A stretch of 64,000 bases of DNA from JBEVOS01 sp964563395. GTDB lineage: Bacteria > Pseudomonadota > Alphaproteobacteria > Caulobacterales > Aquidulcibacteraceae. How positions within the stretch are numbered: position 1 is the stretch's first letter; each line of letters starts with the position of its first letter. Location: the NCBI GenBank assembly GCA_964563395.1, contig CAZLWK010000012.1:1-64000 (forward strand). The letters run 5' to 3'. Shown piece by piece: positions 24,544 to 32,202 of this stretch. The notes beneath the pieces were generated by a model. That model saw nothing but the letters and a program-made list of their open reading frames with translations, was not told the origin of the DNA and made no database searches. A program made the position numbers and the translations under genes.

Positions 24544-25551
24544 ATGCAATGGTTCCTCTTAGTTGGGGCGCTCGGCGTCCTGCTGGGTCTGATCGTGTTC
24601 CCTCAAGTGCAAAAGGTAGCACTCGTTTTCGAGCTTTGGTCATCACGGGGCAACTGGGTTCCGGCAACGTCATTTGTGCTGGCTTTTTTCTTTTGCTGTC
24701 TTTTCTTATGGTCGACCCAGCTGACAATTGAGAGTGCGTGGGATCTAGAGCAACGGAGGATCGAGCAGGAAACAAGCAGCAAAGAACGCGAGAAAAGTGA
24801 GGCGCAGACACGCGAAAACCAACTTCGTGACGCACGCGCGCAAGCCGCGGAACGCCGTCAGGAATCTTTTGCAGCCGAGCAGCGTGCGCAAGGCAATCGA
24901 GTTGAGGTGCTGGAACTCGAGGTGGGTCGGCTAATTACGCTCGTTAGCGGCACGAGCCAGTATGGCGATTCTGTTCGAGCGGAGACTGTAACTGCGTACC
25001 ATTCAAACCCAGACGGACTTCCGGTGCCCTTTGCGGTATTTCACTTCTTTAAGGACACCGCATTTTGGAGATTTGACGACTGGATAGCTTTTGAAGACGC
25101 GAATGGGAACGCTTTCGACTTTGCGGGCTACATCGGCAATGCCGCATTCGTGGACCATCTGCGCGAGTATGAAATAGTAGTCGGAATAGGTCTCGCCTCG
25201 AATACACAAAACCAAGTTCCTAGGATCGCTGATCGTCGTGCAGCCACACTGTGCGGAATTCTGTACGCGCACACGCTAGGGCAGCGGCAGCCTCGAATTC
25301 TTGGTCTCTCGATTGGTCAGCGGACCAGTGGGACGCTCGATACGCGGCGCGCGCCGCAGCGGATGCAGCGCGTAGCTGCTATAGTGGGCGTGAAGGTTCA
25401 GCGGCTTGATGGAACGGAGAGAGAGCTGCTCGAGCAGATCGCTAAGCATGTAGAAATCGACGGGGTGTCCCTCTCGCAATATAAGGGAATCGCAGGCGAA
25501 TCTGAACCATCATGGGTCGAAACAGCGGAATGCCGGCCGATGGCTCGCTAA
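24544..25551 (+). CDS. Two-TM, coiled-coil protein with a possible OmpA-like C-terminal domain
   Basis: 335-aa protein of unknown function; an in-frame GTG-ATG region upstream (24517) gives an alternative start. Two N-terminal membrane helices (about residues 2-20 and 42-62) are followed by a Glu/Arg/Gln-rich coiled coil (about 68-130). The C-terminal half contains IVVGIGLASN...RIADRRAATL and a late RAPQRMQRVAAIVGVKV segment, loosely like OmpA/MotB peptidoglycan-binding domains; this is weak. A 60-base sample (24961-25020) has 30 G+C, well below neighbouring genes, suggesting horizontal gain. No recognisable effector partner is adjacent. Confidence 0.7.
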   Translation: MQWFLLVGALGVLLGLIVFPQVQKVALVFELWSSRGNWVPATSFVLAFFFCCLFLWSTQLTIESAWDLEQRRIEQETSSKEREKSEAQTRENQLRDARAQAAERRQESFAAEQRAQGNRVEVLELEVGRLITLVSGTSQYGDSVRAETVTAYHSNPDGLPVPFAVFHFFKDTAFWRFDDWIAFEDANGNAFDFAGYIGNAAFVDHLREYEIVVGIGLASNTQNQVPRIADRRAATLCGILYAHTLGQRQPRILGLSIGQRTSGTLDTRRAPQRMQRVAAIVGVKVQRLDGTERELLEQIAKHVEIDGVSLSQYKGIAGESEPSWVETAECRPMAR

Positions 25552-25608
25552 AACAAAGTCTGATAGCGATCTGATTCCATATCTCCCTCGTAAAGACTCT
25601 CGCGCGCT

Positions 25609-25638
25609 CCCCGGCCGAAGAGAAGCGGAGGGCCGGGG
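25609..25638. repeat. GC-rich hairpin in the accessory islet
   Basis: CCCCGGCC and GGCCGGGG arms separated by 14 bases form a perfect 8-bp stem, between the convergent 3' ends of the TM/coiled-coil gene and the toxin gene. It may be a terminator-like or dispersed repeat element; no U-tract follows. Confidence 0.45.
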
Positions 25639-25734
25639 GCCAAAGCAAACGTGCTTTCGCTCGCCCCTAGGGCCCGGTTAACGCGCTGGCGCGCGTTTCC
25701 GGGGAACATGATCAGGTTTTTGTCCCGAAGCGCG

Positions 25735-26073
25735 TTAGGGCTCTGCGTCCGGCAGATGTCGCGAGACTTCCATGCTGTCATGGAGGATGCGCACGATCGT
25801 GATCGTGTCGTCGGTGGCCGTATAAACGAGCATATGCCGTCCTCGCCGTCCCGGCTTCGCCATGTGAAGCGTGCGTATTCCAAGGGCGATCTCGTCGCGC
25901 GCTTTGCTGCGGCCCGGCTCATGCGACGTAAGCTCCTCGATCGTATCGAGGATGGCGTCGATATAGACTTCGGCTTGCTTGGCTCCGAAATTTTCAGCGG
26001 TCCACGCGGCGATGTTCGTCAGATCGTCCTCGGCAAGCTGACCAAGAACGATTTTCGTGTGCAGCTGGCTCAC
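25735..26073 (-). CDS. ParE/RelE-type toxin
   Basis: 112-aa protein of the RelE/ParE superfamily. Pattern: N-terminal strand, helix LAEDDLTNIAAWTAENFG, helix AEVYIDAILDTIEELTSHEPGRSK, then a beta sheet with RHMLVYTATDDTITIVRILHDSMEVSRHL, the usual C-terminal part of ParE toxins that poison gyrase. Start overlaps the antitoxin stop by four bases (ATGA), so the pair is coexpressed with antitoxin first. Confidence 0.88.
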   Translation of the reverse strand: MSQLHTKIVLGQLAEDDLTNIAAWTAENFGAKQAEVYIDAILDTIEELTSHEPGRSKARDEIALGIRTLHMAKPGRRGRHMLVYTATDDTITIVRILHDSMEVSRHLPDAEP

Positions 26074-26363
26074 TTGCCATGCTTTGCGTTCGCAATCGCC
26101 TTGGCGGCGACGTTCCTCAAATGGCGCCGCAATGACGCCGCATCGAAAAATGTGCGCGCGTCGCCATTCTCGATCCTGGCGATTCCAAGGGCCGCCGCCT
26201 CCTTGAGCGCCGCAAGCTTCGCGGCGTCATGCGCTTCGCGCTGCTCCACAAGGCGAAGACCTTCGCGCAAAACTTCGCTCGCGTTCTGATACTTTCCGGC
26301 CTCGACCAGCGTGTCGATGAGCTTCTCTTGCCGGTCGGTGAGAACGACGTTGCGGGTCGCCAT
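26070..26363 (-). CDS. ParD-type antitoxin
   Basis: 97-aa ribbon-helix-helix antitoxin: N-terminal RNVVLTDRQEKLIDTLVEAGKYQNASEVLREGLRLVEQRE is characteristic of ParD/CC2985 proteins, which bind their own operator and neutralise ParE through the acidic/flexible C-terminal half. The ATG at 26363 gives the standard ParD N-terminus; a longer in-frame extension upstream has no family resemblance. Operon order antitoxin-toxin. Confidence 0.88.
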   Translation of the reverse strand: MATRNVVLTDRQEKLIDTLVEAGKYQNASEVLREGLRLVEQREAHDAAKLAALKEAAALGIARIENGDARTFFDAASLRRHLRNVAAKAIANAKHGK

Positions 26364-26466
26364 GGCGCATGCTCCGATTGGCAGAATATGCCAATAACGC
26401 GCGATGGGGTCAATCCTGGCGGAAACGCACCCCTTCCCAGTCAGCGCCACGCCCCCTCACCCTGCC

Positions 26467-26490
26467 CTCTCCCCCATGCATGGGGGAGAG
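26467..26490. repeat. Intergenic palindromic repeat, copy B
   Basis: A perfect 24-bp palindrome with arms CTCTCCCCCATG/CATGGGGGAGAG. It lies between the parD promoter region and the 3' end of pccA and matches the CCCCC/GGGGG hairpins of the repeats at about 22.0 and 40.0 kb. Confidence 0.65.
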
Positions 26491-26503
26491 GTTTCGCGAC
26501 GCC

Positions 26504-28519
26504 TCACGCCAACTCGATCAGCACCTCGTCGGCCGCCACGCTCGCGCCCGCGGCGGCGTTGACCTTGGCGACCACGCCGTCGCGCTCGGCGCGGATGATG
26601 TTTTGCATTTTCATCGCCTCGACGATGGCGACGCCCTCGCCGGCCTTCACCTCTTGTCCCGCCACCACGTCGATCGAGACGACGAGGCCCGGCATCGGCG
26701 AGACGATCAGCTTGGATGTATCGGCCGGCGCTTTCTCGGGAATCTTCTTGTGCAATTCGGCGCCGCGCGGGCTCGCCACGATGGCGCGCAGCGCCACGCC
26801 GCGCAGGCGCATGAAATAGCCCTCCGCGCGCGGGCGGATTTTCACCGCGAACGGCTCATCGTTGAACGCGCCTTCGAGCACCGGCGCGCCGGGCGTCCAA
26901 TCGGTGCGCAGCGCGAACGTCTCGCCATTCATGGCGATGTCGGCGCCGCCGTCCTTGAGGCGCACCGAAACCGGCAGATGCTCGTGGCCCAGAATGACGA
27001 CCCAATCGGCGCGCGGTCTTGAGCCGATGCCGTTCATGCGCCCCGAAATCGTCACCGCGCGCGCGGCCTGCGTGGCGTGTGCGAAGGCGGCGCAGGCGGC
27101 GAGCAGCAGCTTTTGCCCATCGGTCGGCGCGACGCCGTTAAAGCCCTCGGGAAATTGCTCCTTGATATAGGCGGTGGTGAAATCGCCGCCGCGGAAGCGG
27201 CCCTCCTCCATCACCGCGCCGAGGAAGGGGATGTTGTCCTGAATGCCTTCGATCAGAAAGCCGTCGAGCGCGCGCGCCTGCGCGTCGATCGCGGCGAGAC
27301 GATCGGGGCCGTGCGTGATCAGCTTGGCGATCATCGGATCGTAGAACATCGAGATTTCATCGCCCTCGCGCACGCCGGCGTCATTGCGCACTTTTATCGC
27401 CGCGCCCTCGGCGCCGGTCCGCGCGCCCTCCTGCGGCGGGCGATAGGTGCGCAGGCGGCCGATCGAGGGCAGGAAATTGCGATAGGGATCTTCCGCGTAG
27501 ATGCGGCTCTCAATCGCCCAGCCCTTGATCTTCAAATCCTTCTGCTTGAACGCCAGCTTCTCGCCGGCGGCGACGCGGATCATCTGCTCGACGAGATCGA
27601 GCCCGGTGATCATCTCCGTCACGCAATGCTCCACCTGGAGGCGCGTGTTCATTTCGAGGAAATAGAAGCTCTTGTCGGCGCCGGAGGCGACGAACTCCAC
27701 CGTGCCGGCGCTGTCATAATTGACGGCCTTGGCGAGGGCGACGGCCTGGGCGCCCATCTCGGCGCGCGTCTTCTCATCGAGCAGCGCGGACGGCGCCTCC
27801 TCGATGACCTTCTGATTGCGGCGCTGGATGGAGCATTCGCGCTCGAACAGATGCACCACATTGCCATGCTTGTCGCCGAGCACCTGGATCTCGATGTGGC
27901 GCGGCCGGAGCACGAATTTCTCGATGAAGATGCGGTCGTCGCCGAAGGAGGCCTTGGCCTCGGCGCGGACGGCGGGAAAGCCCTCCTGCACGTCGCGGCG
28001 GTTTTCGGCGATGCGAATGCCCTTGCCCCCGCCCCCGGCGGACGCCTTGATCATCACCGGATAGCCGATCTCCTCGGAAATCTGGATGGCGTGGTCCACG
28101 CCCTCGATCTCGCCGATGAAGCCGGGCACGCAGGAGACGCCCGCGCCCTGCGCGGTGCGCTTGCTCTCGATCTTGTCGCCCATGGCCGAGATCGCGTGCG
28201 GATTGGGCCCGATGAAGACGATCTTCTCATCCAGGCAACGCTGGGCGAACTCGGCTTTTTCCGAAAGAAATCCGAAGCCTGGGTGGATCGCCTCGGCGCC
28301 CGTGCGGCGCACCGCGTCGATGATCTTGTCGGCCACCAGATAGGATTGGGCGGCCGGGGCCGGGCCGATGAAGACGCTCTCGTCGGCCATGTCGACGGCC
28401 AGGCTGTCACGATCGGCCTCGGAATAGACCACCACCGTCTTGATGCCGAGCCGGCGCGCCGTCTTGATGATCCGAACGGCGATCTCGCCCCGGTTGGCGA
28501 TCAGAATTTTCCCAAACAT
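26504..28519 (-). CDS. pccA: Propionyl-CoA carboxylase biotin-containing alpha subunit
   Basis: 671-aa biotin carboxylase plus biotin carrier. Biotin carboxylase domain from residue 1 (ILIANRGEIAVRII, ATP-grasp KASAGGGGKGIRI, catalytic FLEMNTRLQVEHCVTE) to about 450; a BT-like middle domain; and a C-terminal biotinyl domain with EAMKMQN, Lys at about 637 being the biotin site. It carboxylates propionyl-CoA to methylmalonyl-CoA with PccB, which is not in the window. Length and middle domain fit PccA better than acetyl-CoA carboxylase AccC; a methylcrotonyl-CoA carboxylase is a weaker alternative. Confidence 0.92.
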   Translation of the reverse strand: MFGKILIANRGEIAVRIIKTARRLGIKTVVVYSEADRDSLAVDMADESVFIGPAPAAQSYLVADKIIDAVRRTGAEAIHPGFGFLSEKAEFAQRCLDEKIVFIGPNPHAISAMGDKIESKRTAQGAGVSCVPGFIGEIEGVDHAIQISEEIGYPVMIKASAGGGGKGIRIAENRRDVQEGFPAVRAEAKASFGDDRIFIEKFVLRPRHIEIQVLGDKHGNVVHLFERECSIQRRNQKVIEEAPSALLDEKTRAEMGAQAVALAKAVNYDSAGTVEFVASGADKSFYFLEMNTRLQVEHCVTEMITGLDLVEQMIRVAAGEKLAFKQKDLKIKGWAIESRIYAEDPYRNFLPSIGRLRTYRPPQEGARTGAEGAAIKVRNDAGVREGDEISMFYDPMIAKLITHGPDRLAAIDAQARALDGFLIEGIQDNIPFLGAVMEEGRFRGGDFTTAYIKEQFPEGFNGVAPTDGQKLLLAACAAFAHATQAARAVTISGRMNGIGSRPRADWVVILGHEHLPVSVRLKDGGADIAMNGETFALRTDWTPGAPVLEGAFNDEPFAVKIRPRAEGYFMRLRGVALRAIVASPRGAELHKKIPEKAPADTSKLIVSPMPGLVVSIDVVAGQEVKAGEGVAIVEAMKMQNIIRAERDGVVAKVNAAAGASVAADEVLIELA

Positions 28520-28709
28520 TCAGCCTCTCCGCGCGTCGGCGCGTTTCCTAATGACGTTGCGCGGATTGAGCAAATTGCGGCTTGGGTGGCGTAGCGTCAG
28601 GCCGGGCCGCCGGGCGCGGCGTGGGGGGGGCGCCCGCGCCGTCACCAAACCTGCAAATGTTTGTCATAAAAGCTTTGACTGACCGTCGCTCTGTGACACT
28701 TTCCGGTCA

Positions 28710-29471
28710 ATGGCATTACAGAACAATTTCACGGCACGCGCCCTGCCGCTCGCCGCCCTCTCGGTCCTGGCCGTGCTCTCCGTGGCGCTCTGGAACGATC
28801 CGGCGGTCTATTTCCGCGCGCTTTCCTCCGAACTCGGCCTGATCGAAAGCGCCACGGTGGCGTTCGCCCTCGTCGGCGCGGCCGGCGCGTTCTGGCTTTT
28901 CGCCAATCGCCGGCGCCTGCCCCACCCCCCGCTCGGCTGGTGGTTCGGGTTTTTCGGCCTGGGGCTCGTCTTCCTGGCCGGCGAAGAAGCAAGCTGGGGC
29001 CAGCACTGGTTCGGCTGGGACACCGGCGAGACGTTCGAGGGCAATCTCCAGAACGAGACCAATTTTCACAATATGAGCCAGATCGCCGAGCAAGTGCCGA
29101 AGAATCTGCTGGCGCTCTCGGCCCTGATCGGCGGCATCGTCTGGCCGATCTACGCGGCGCTGAAAAAGCGCGCGCCCGTGCTCGGCGGCTGGTTCGGCTG
29201 GGTGTTTCCCGACGCGCGCATCTGGATCGCGGCGGCGATCGCGTGGAGCCTGCGCATTCCCGATCGGCTCTTGGTCGCGTTCGATCTCGACGACGGCGCG
29301 CTGCGGCCGCTGTTCGTGGCGAACAAGGAAGCGATCGAACTCTTCCTCGTGCTGTTTCTCGTCGCCTATGTCTTTTCGATCGTCGCGCGCATGAACGCGC
29401 CGGCGGCGGCGCTCAATACTCGAACAGTTTCCGATCCCGCTCCACACGCCGCGCCGCGCGGTCGAGGATAA
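28710..29471 (+). CDS. Polytopic membrane protein with a GEEASWGQ motif, unknown function
   Basis: 253-aa protein with about six hydrophobic segments. Between helices 3 and 4 is a conserved-looking acidic/aromatic stretch, AGEEASWGQHWFGWDTGETF followed by NLQNETNFHNM, which I recognise only as the hallmark of an uncharacterised bacterial membrane family. Clustered Glu, Trp, His and Asn suggest a metal or polar active site at the membrane face. The last about 60 bp overlap the convergent 138-aa gene. No operon partner on this strand. Confidence 0.8.
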   Translation: MALQNNFTARALPLAALSVLAVLSVALWNDPAVYFRALSSELGLIESATVAFALVGAAGAFWLFANRRRLPHPPLGWWFGFFGLGLVFLAGEEASWGQHWFGWDTGETFEGNLQNETNFHNMSQIAEQVPKNLLALSALIGGIVWPIYAALKKRAPVLGGWFGWVFPDARIWIAAAIAWSLRIPDRLLVAFDLDDGALRPLFVANKEAIELFLVLFLVAYVFSIVARMNAPAAALNTRTVSDPAPHAAPRGRG

Positions 29472-29829
29472 GGGCGACAAGCTCCGGCGCGTCGTGCGCG
29501 GCGCTGTCGCCGCCCGGATCGAGATTATGCTCTTCGATCAGCGCGCGCAGCGCCGCCTCATCCACGTCGGGCGCCTCGAGCGCGGCGCGCAGAACGTCCG
29601 CGCCGGCGCGCTGATAAAGGCCGACCGGATTGATCTCGGGCGGCGCGGGCGCGTGCGTGGGCGCGCCCTCCATCGGCGTTTCAATTTCGGTGCGCACCGC
29701 CTCGTCGATAGCGCGATTGGATTGATGGCCCTGCAGCACCGCGTCGAGCCGCGCCGCGAATGCCGGATTGCGCTTGGCCTCGCGGCGGATTTCATCGAAC
29801 AGACGATCGAGCGTCCGGTTCAAACTCAT
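29413..29829 (-). CDS. Partner protein coupled to orphan ParA, unknown function
   Basis: 138-aa acidic protein, not recognised. A basic amphipathic N-terminus (MSLNRTLDRLFDEIRREAKR) leads into helical segments and a Pro/Ala-rich middle (about residues 52-66). Its start overlaps the parA stop by four bases. ParA-family ATPases are normally activated by a partner with a basic N-terminal peptide, so this may be the cargo adaptor of the preceding ATPase; that is inference from position and charge pattern. Confidence 0.7.
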   Translation of the reverse strand: MSLNRTLDRLFDEIRREAKRNPAFAARLDAVLQGHQSNRAIDEAVRTEIETPMEGAPTHAPAPPEINPVGLYQRAGADVLRAALEAPDVDEAALRALIEEHNLDPGGDSAAHDAPELVALILDRAARRVERDRKLFEY

Positions 29830-30698
29830 AGAGCCGGCGCCATTTCGAGCTTGGCGATGAATTCATCGCCAAGCCGGCGCACGATCGGGGCCATGTCGCC
29901 ATATTTCTGTTCGAACGAACGCGGCCGCTCCGACCATTCGGCCGCGCGGGCGATGTCGACATGCTGCGGGATGCGCACATCGAACATGGCCGCGCCGAGA
30001 TTTTCCTTGAGCAGCCCGGCCTCGGAGCGATGCAGCGACATGTCCTCATCGTATTTGGTGGCCAGCACGAAGAGCTGCGAGGCGCCGCCGCGTCGCTCAT
30101 TGATGAGGCGCAGCGCCCGCTTGCGGAACGTGATGAGGCCGAGCCGCGAGACATAATCGGGAATGGTGGGCACCAGGATCGCATCGGCCGCGATCAGGGC
30201 GGCCTCCGCGAACAGCGAAATGCCGGGCGGGCAATCGACGAGGATCACGTCGAACTCGTTGATCACGGTCTTGAGGCCGTTGGCGAAGCGCTCGCAAATC
30301 CATTTCTGGATCATGTCGATCTTAAAGCCGCGATTGACGAAGCTCTCGATCATGTCGCGTTCGACGATGCGGAACTCGGGCGCGGCCGCGCAGAGCGCGA
30401 CGTCCGGATTGCCTTTCAGGTCGGTGATGTTGCGCGCGATGAGGCTCTTGAAGGGCTTCGGCTTCTCCTGGGCCACATAGGCCTCGAAATAGAAATCGAG
30501 CGTCTTCTCCGCCTCGCGCAATTCGTTCCATTTCTCGGGGCCTGCCGCCATGATCGAGGCGTTGGTCTGCGGATCGAGATCGATCAGGAGGATCCGGCGA
30601 CGATGATGATAGGCCAGCGTCTCCGCGAGCGAGACGGAGGTCGTCGATTTGCCGACGCCGCCCTTCATATTGATGACGGAGACAAGCTTAGCGGGCAT
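29826..30698 (-). CDS. Orphan ParA/McdA-like Walker ATPase
   Basis: 290-aa ParA-family ATPase. Deviant Walker A KGGVGKST at residues 12-19 with the signature Lys12, switch DLDPQTNAS, and Walker B VILVDCPPGIS. Such proteins oscillate or form gradients on the nucleoid to position plasmids, chemoreceptors, carboxysomes or other cargo. No parB-like gene or parS-like repeat is nearby; instead a 138-aa partner follows with ATGA overlap. It is flanked by housekeeping genes, so it is not the chromosomal parAB and not obviously plasmid-derived. Confidence 0.88.
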   Translation of the reverse strand: MPAKLVSVINMKGGVGKSTTSVSLAETLAYHHRRRILLIDLDPQTNASIMAAGPEKWNELREAEKTLDFYFEAYVAQEKPKPFKSLIARNITDLKGNPDVALCAAAPEFRIVERDMIESFVNRGFKIDMIQKWICERFANGLKTVINEFDVILVDCPPGISLFAEAALIAADAILVPTIPDYVSRLGLITFRKRALRLINERRGGASQLFVLATKYDEDMSLHRSEAGLLKENLGAAMFDVRIPQHVDIARAAEWSERPRSFEQKYGDMAPIVRRLGDEFIAKLEMAPAL

Positions 30699-30827
30699 GG
30701 CGTTCTGGCCCCCAGAAAATACGCTCGGCCGGGCGCCGGCCGAAAGCGGACGGTTGCGATTGAAGCGTCACTTTTTGGTTAAAATCGGACAACACTTTCG
30801 GCGCCGTCCCCTGGAGCCGTTCCGCCC

Positions 30828-32189
30828 TCAGCTTTTTTCCTTGAGCAGAACGAGCTCCTCCGCCGCCGTGGGATGGACGGCGGTGACGCTGTCCCATTGC
30901 GGCTTGGTCAGCCCGGCCTTCACCGCCACCGCGGCGAGCTGAATGAGCTCGGGCCCTTCCGGCGCGGCGATATGCACGCCGATGACGCGCTGATCCTCGG
31001 CGCGAACCACCAGCTTCATGAAGGAGCGCTCTTCATTACCGGCCAGGATGTTCTTCATCGGCCGGAACTTGGTTTTGTAGATGTCGATCGCGCCGAATTC
31101 GGCGCGCGCCTGCGCCTCGGTGTGGCCGACCGCGCCCACCGGCGGGCGGCCGAACACGGCGGTCGGCGTCTCGCGATAATCCACGCTGGTGGGCCGGCCA
31201 TGATATTCCGTCTCCACGAAGGCGACCGCCTCGCGGATGGCGACAGGCGTGAGATTCACACGATCGGTCACGTCGCCCAGCGCGAAAATGGAGGGCGCGC
31301 TGGAGCGCGAATAGGAATCCACCGCCACGGCGCCGCGCTCGTCCAGCTTGACGCCGGCTTCGATGAGGCCGAGCCCTTCCGTGTTCGGCTCGCGCCCGAT
31401 GGCGAACATGATCTGTTCGGCCTCGAGCCGTTGGCCATTGGTCAAGGTGGCGATTTTCAGTTCGCCGGCGGCGACGATTTCCGCGAACACCGTGCCGAGG
31501 ATGACGCGCACGCCGATGCGTTCCAGATTGTCCTGCACATGGGCGCGGATATCTTCGTCGAAGCCGCGCAGGATGCGCTCGCCGCGATAGAGCAGCGTGG
31601 TGTCCACGCCGAGGCCGGCGAAGATGGTGGCGAATTCCACCGCGATATAGCCGCCGCCGGCGATGATGATGCTGGCGGGCAGCTTCTTCAGCAGAAACGC
31701 TTCGTTCGAGGTGATGCAGAGCTCTTCGCCCTTGAGCGTGGTGGGACGCGACGGGCGCCCGCCGGTGGCGATCAGAATGCGTTCGGCGGAGATCGCGCGC
31801 GCGTCGCGGCCGATCTTGACGCCGTTCGGCCCGCTCAAGACCGCGCGCTCCTCGATGATGTCGGCCACGCCCGCCTTGTCCATGTTCGCGGCATAGATGT
31901 CGGACAGGCGCTGCACCTCGGTCTGCACGTTTTCGCGCAGCGTGTTCCAATCGAACGAGGCAAGTTCGACAGTCCAGCCGAAGCCCTTGGCGTCCTTGAA
32001 GGCTTGCGAATATTCGGAGGCGTAAACCAACAGCTTCTTGGGCACGCAGCCGCGGATCACGCAGGTGCCGCCGATGCGGTATTCCTCCGCGATCGCCACC
32101 TTGGCGCCCGCCTGCGCGGCCAGACGCGCGGCGCGCACGCCGCCCGAGCCCGCGCCGATTACGAAGAGATCATAGTCGTATTTGGCCAT
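30828..32189 (-). CDS. gor: Glutathione-disulfide reductase
   Basis: 453-aa flavoprotein disulfide reductase. FAD-binding GAGSGGVRAARLAA, redox-active GGTCVIRGCVPKKL with Cys43 and Cys48, a central NAD(P)H domain, and the C-terminal HPTAAEELVLL with catalytic His-Glu. The VIRGC variant of the active site and the overall sequence are typical of alphaproteobacterial glutathione reductase rather than dihydrolipoamide dehydrogenase. It maintains reduced glutathione in the cytoplasm. Confidence 0.95.
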   Translation of the reverse strand: MAKYDYDLFVIGAGSGGVRAARLAAQAGAKVAIAEEYRIGGTCVIRGCVPKKLLVYASEYSQAFKDAKGFGWTVELASFDWNTLRENVQTEVQRLSDIYAANMDKAGVADIIEERAVLSGPNGVKIGRDARAISAERILIATGGRPSRPTTLKGEELCITSNEAFLLKKLPASIIIAGGGYIAVEFATIFAGLGVDTTLLYRGERILRGFDEDIRAHVQDNLERIGVRVILGTVFAEIVAAGELKIATLTNGQRLEAEQIMFAIGREPNTEGLGLIEAGVKLDERGAVAVDSYSRSSAPSIFALGDVTDRVNLTPVAIREAVAFVETEYHGRPTSVDYRETPTAVFGRPPVGAVGHTEAQARAEFGAIDIYKTKFRPMKNILAGNEERSFMKLVVRAEDQRVIGVHIAAPEGPELIQLAAVAVKAGLTKPQWDSVTAVHPTAAEELVLLKEKS

Positions 32190-32202
32190 CAGCGGTTCCG
32201 CC

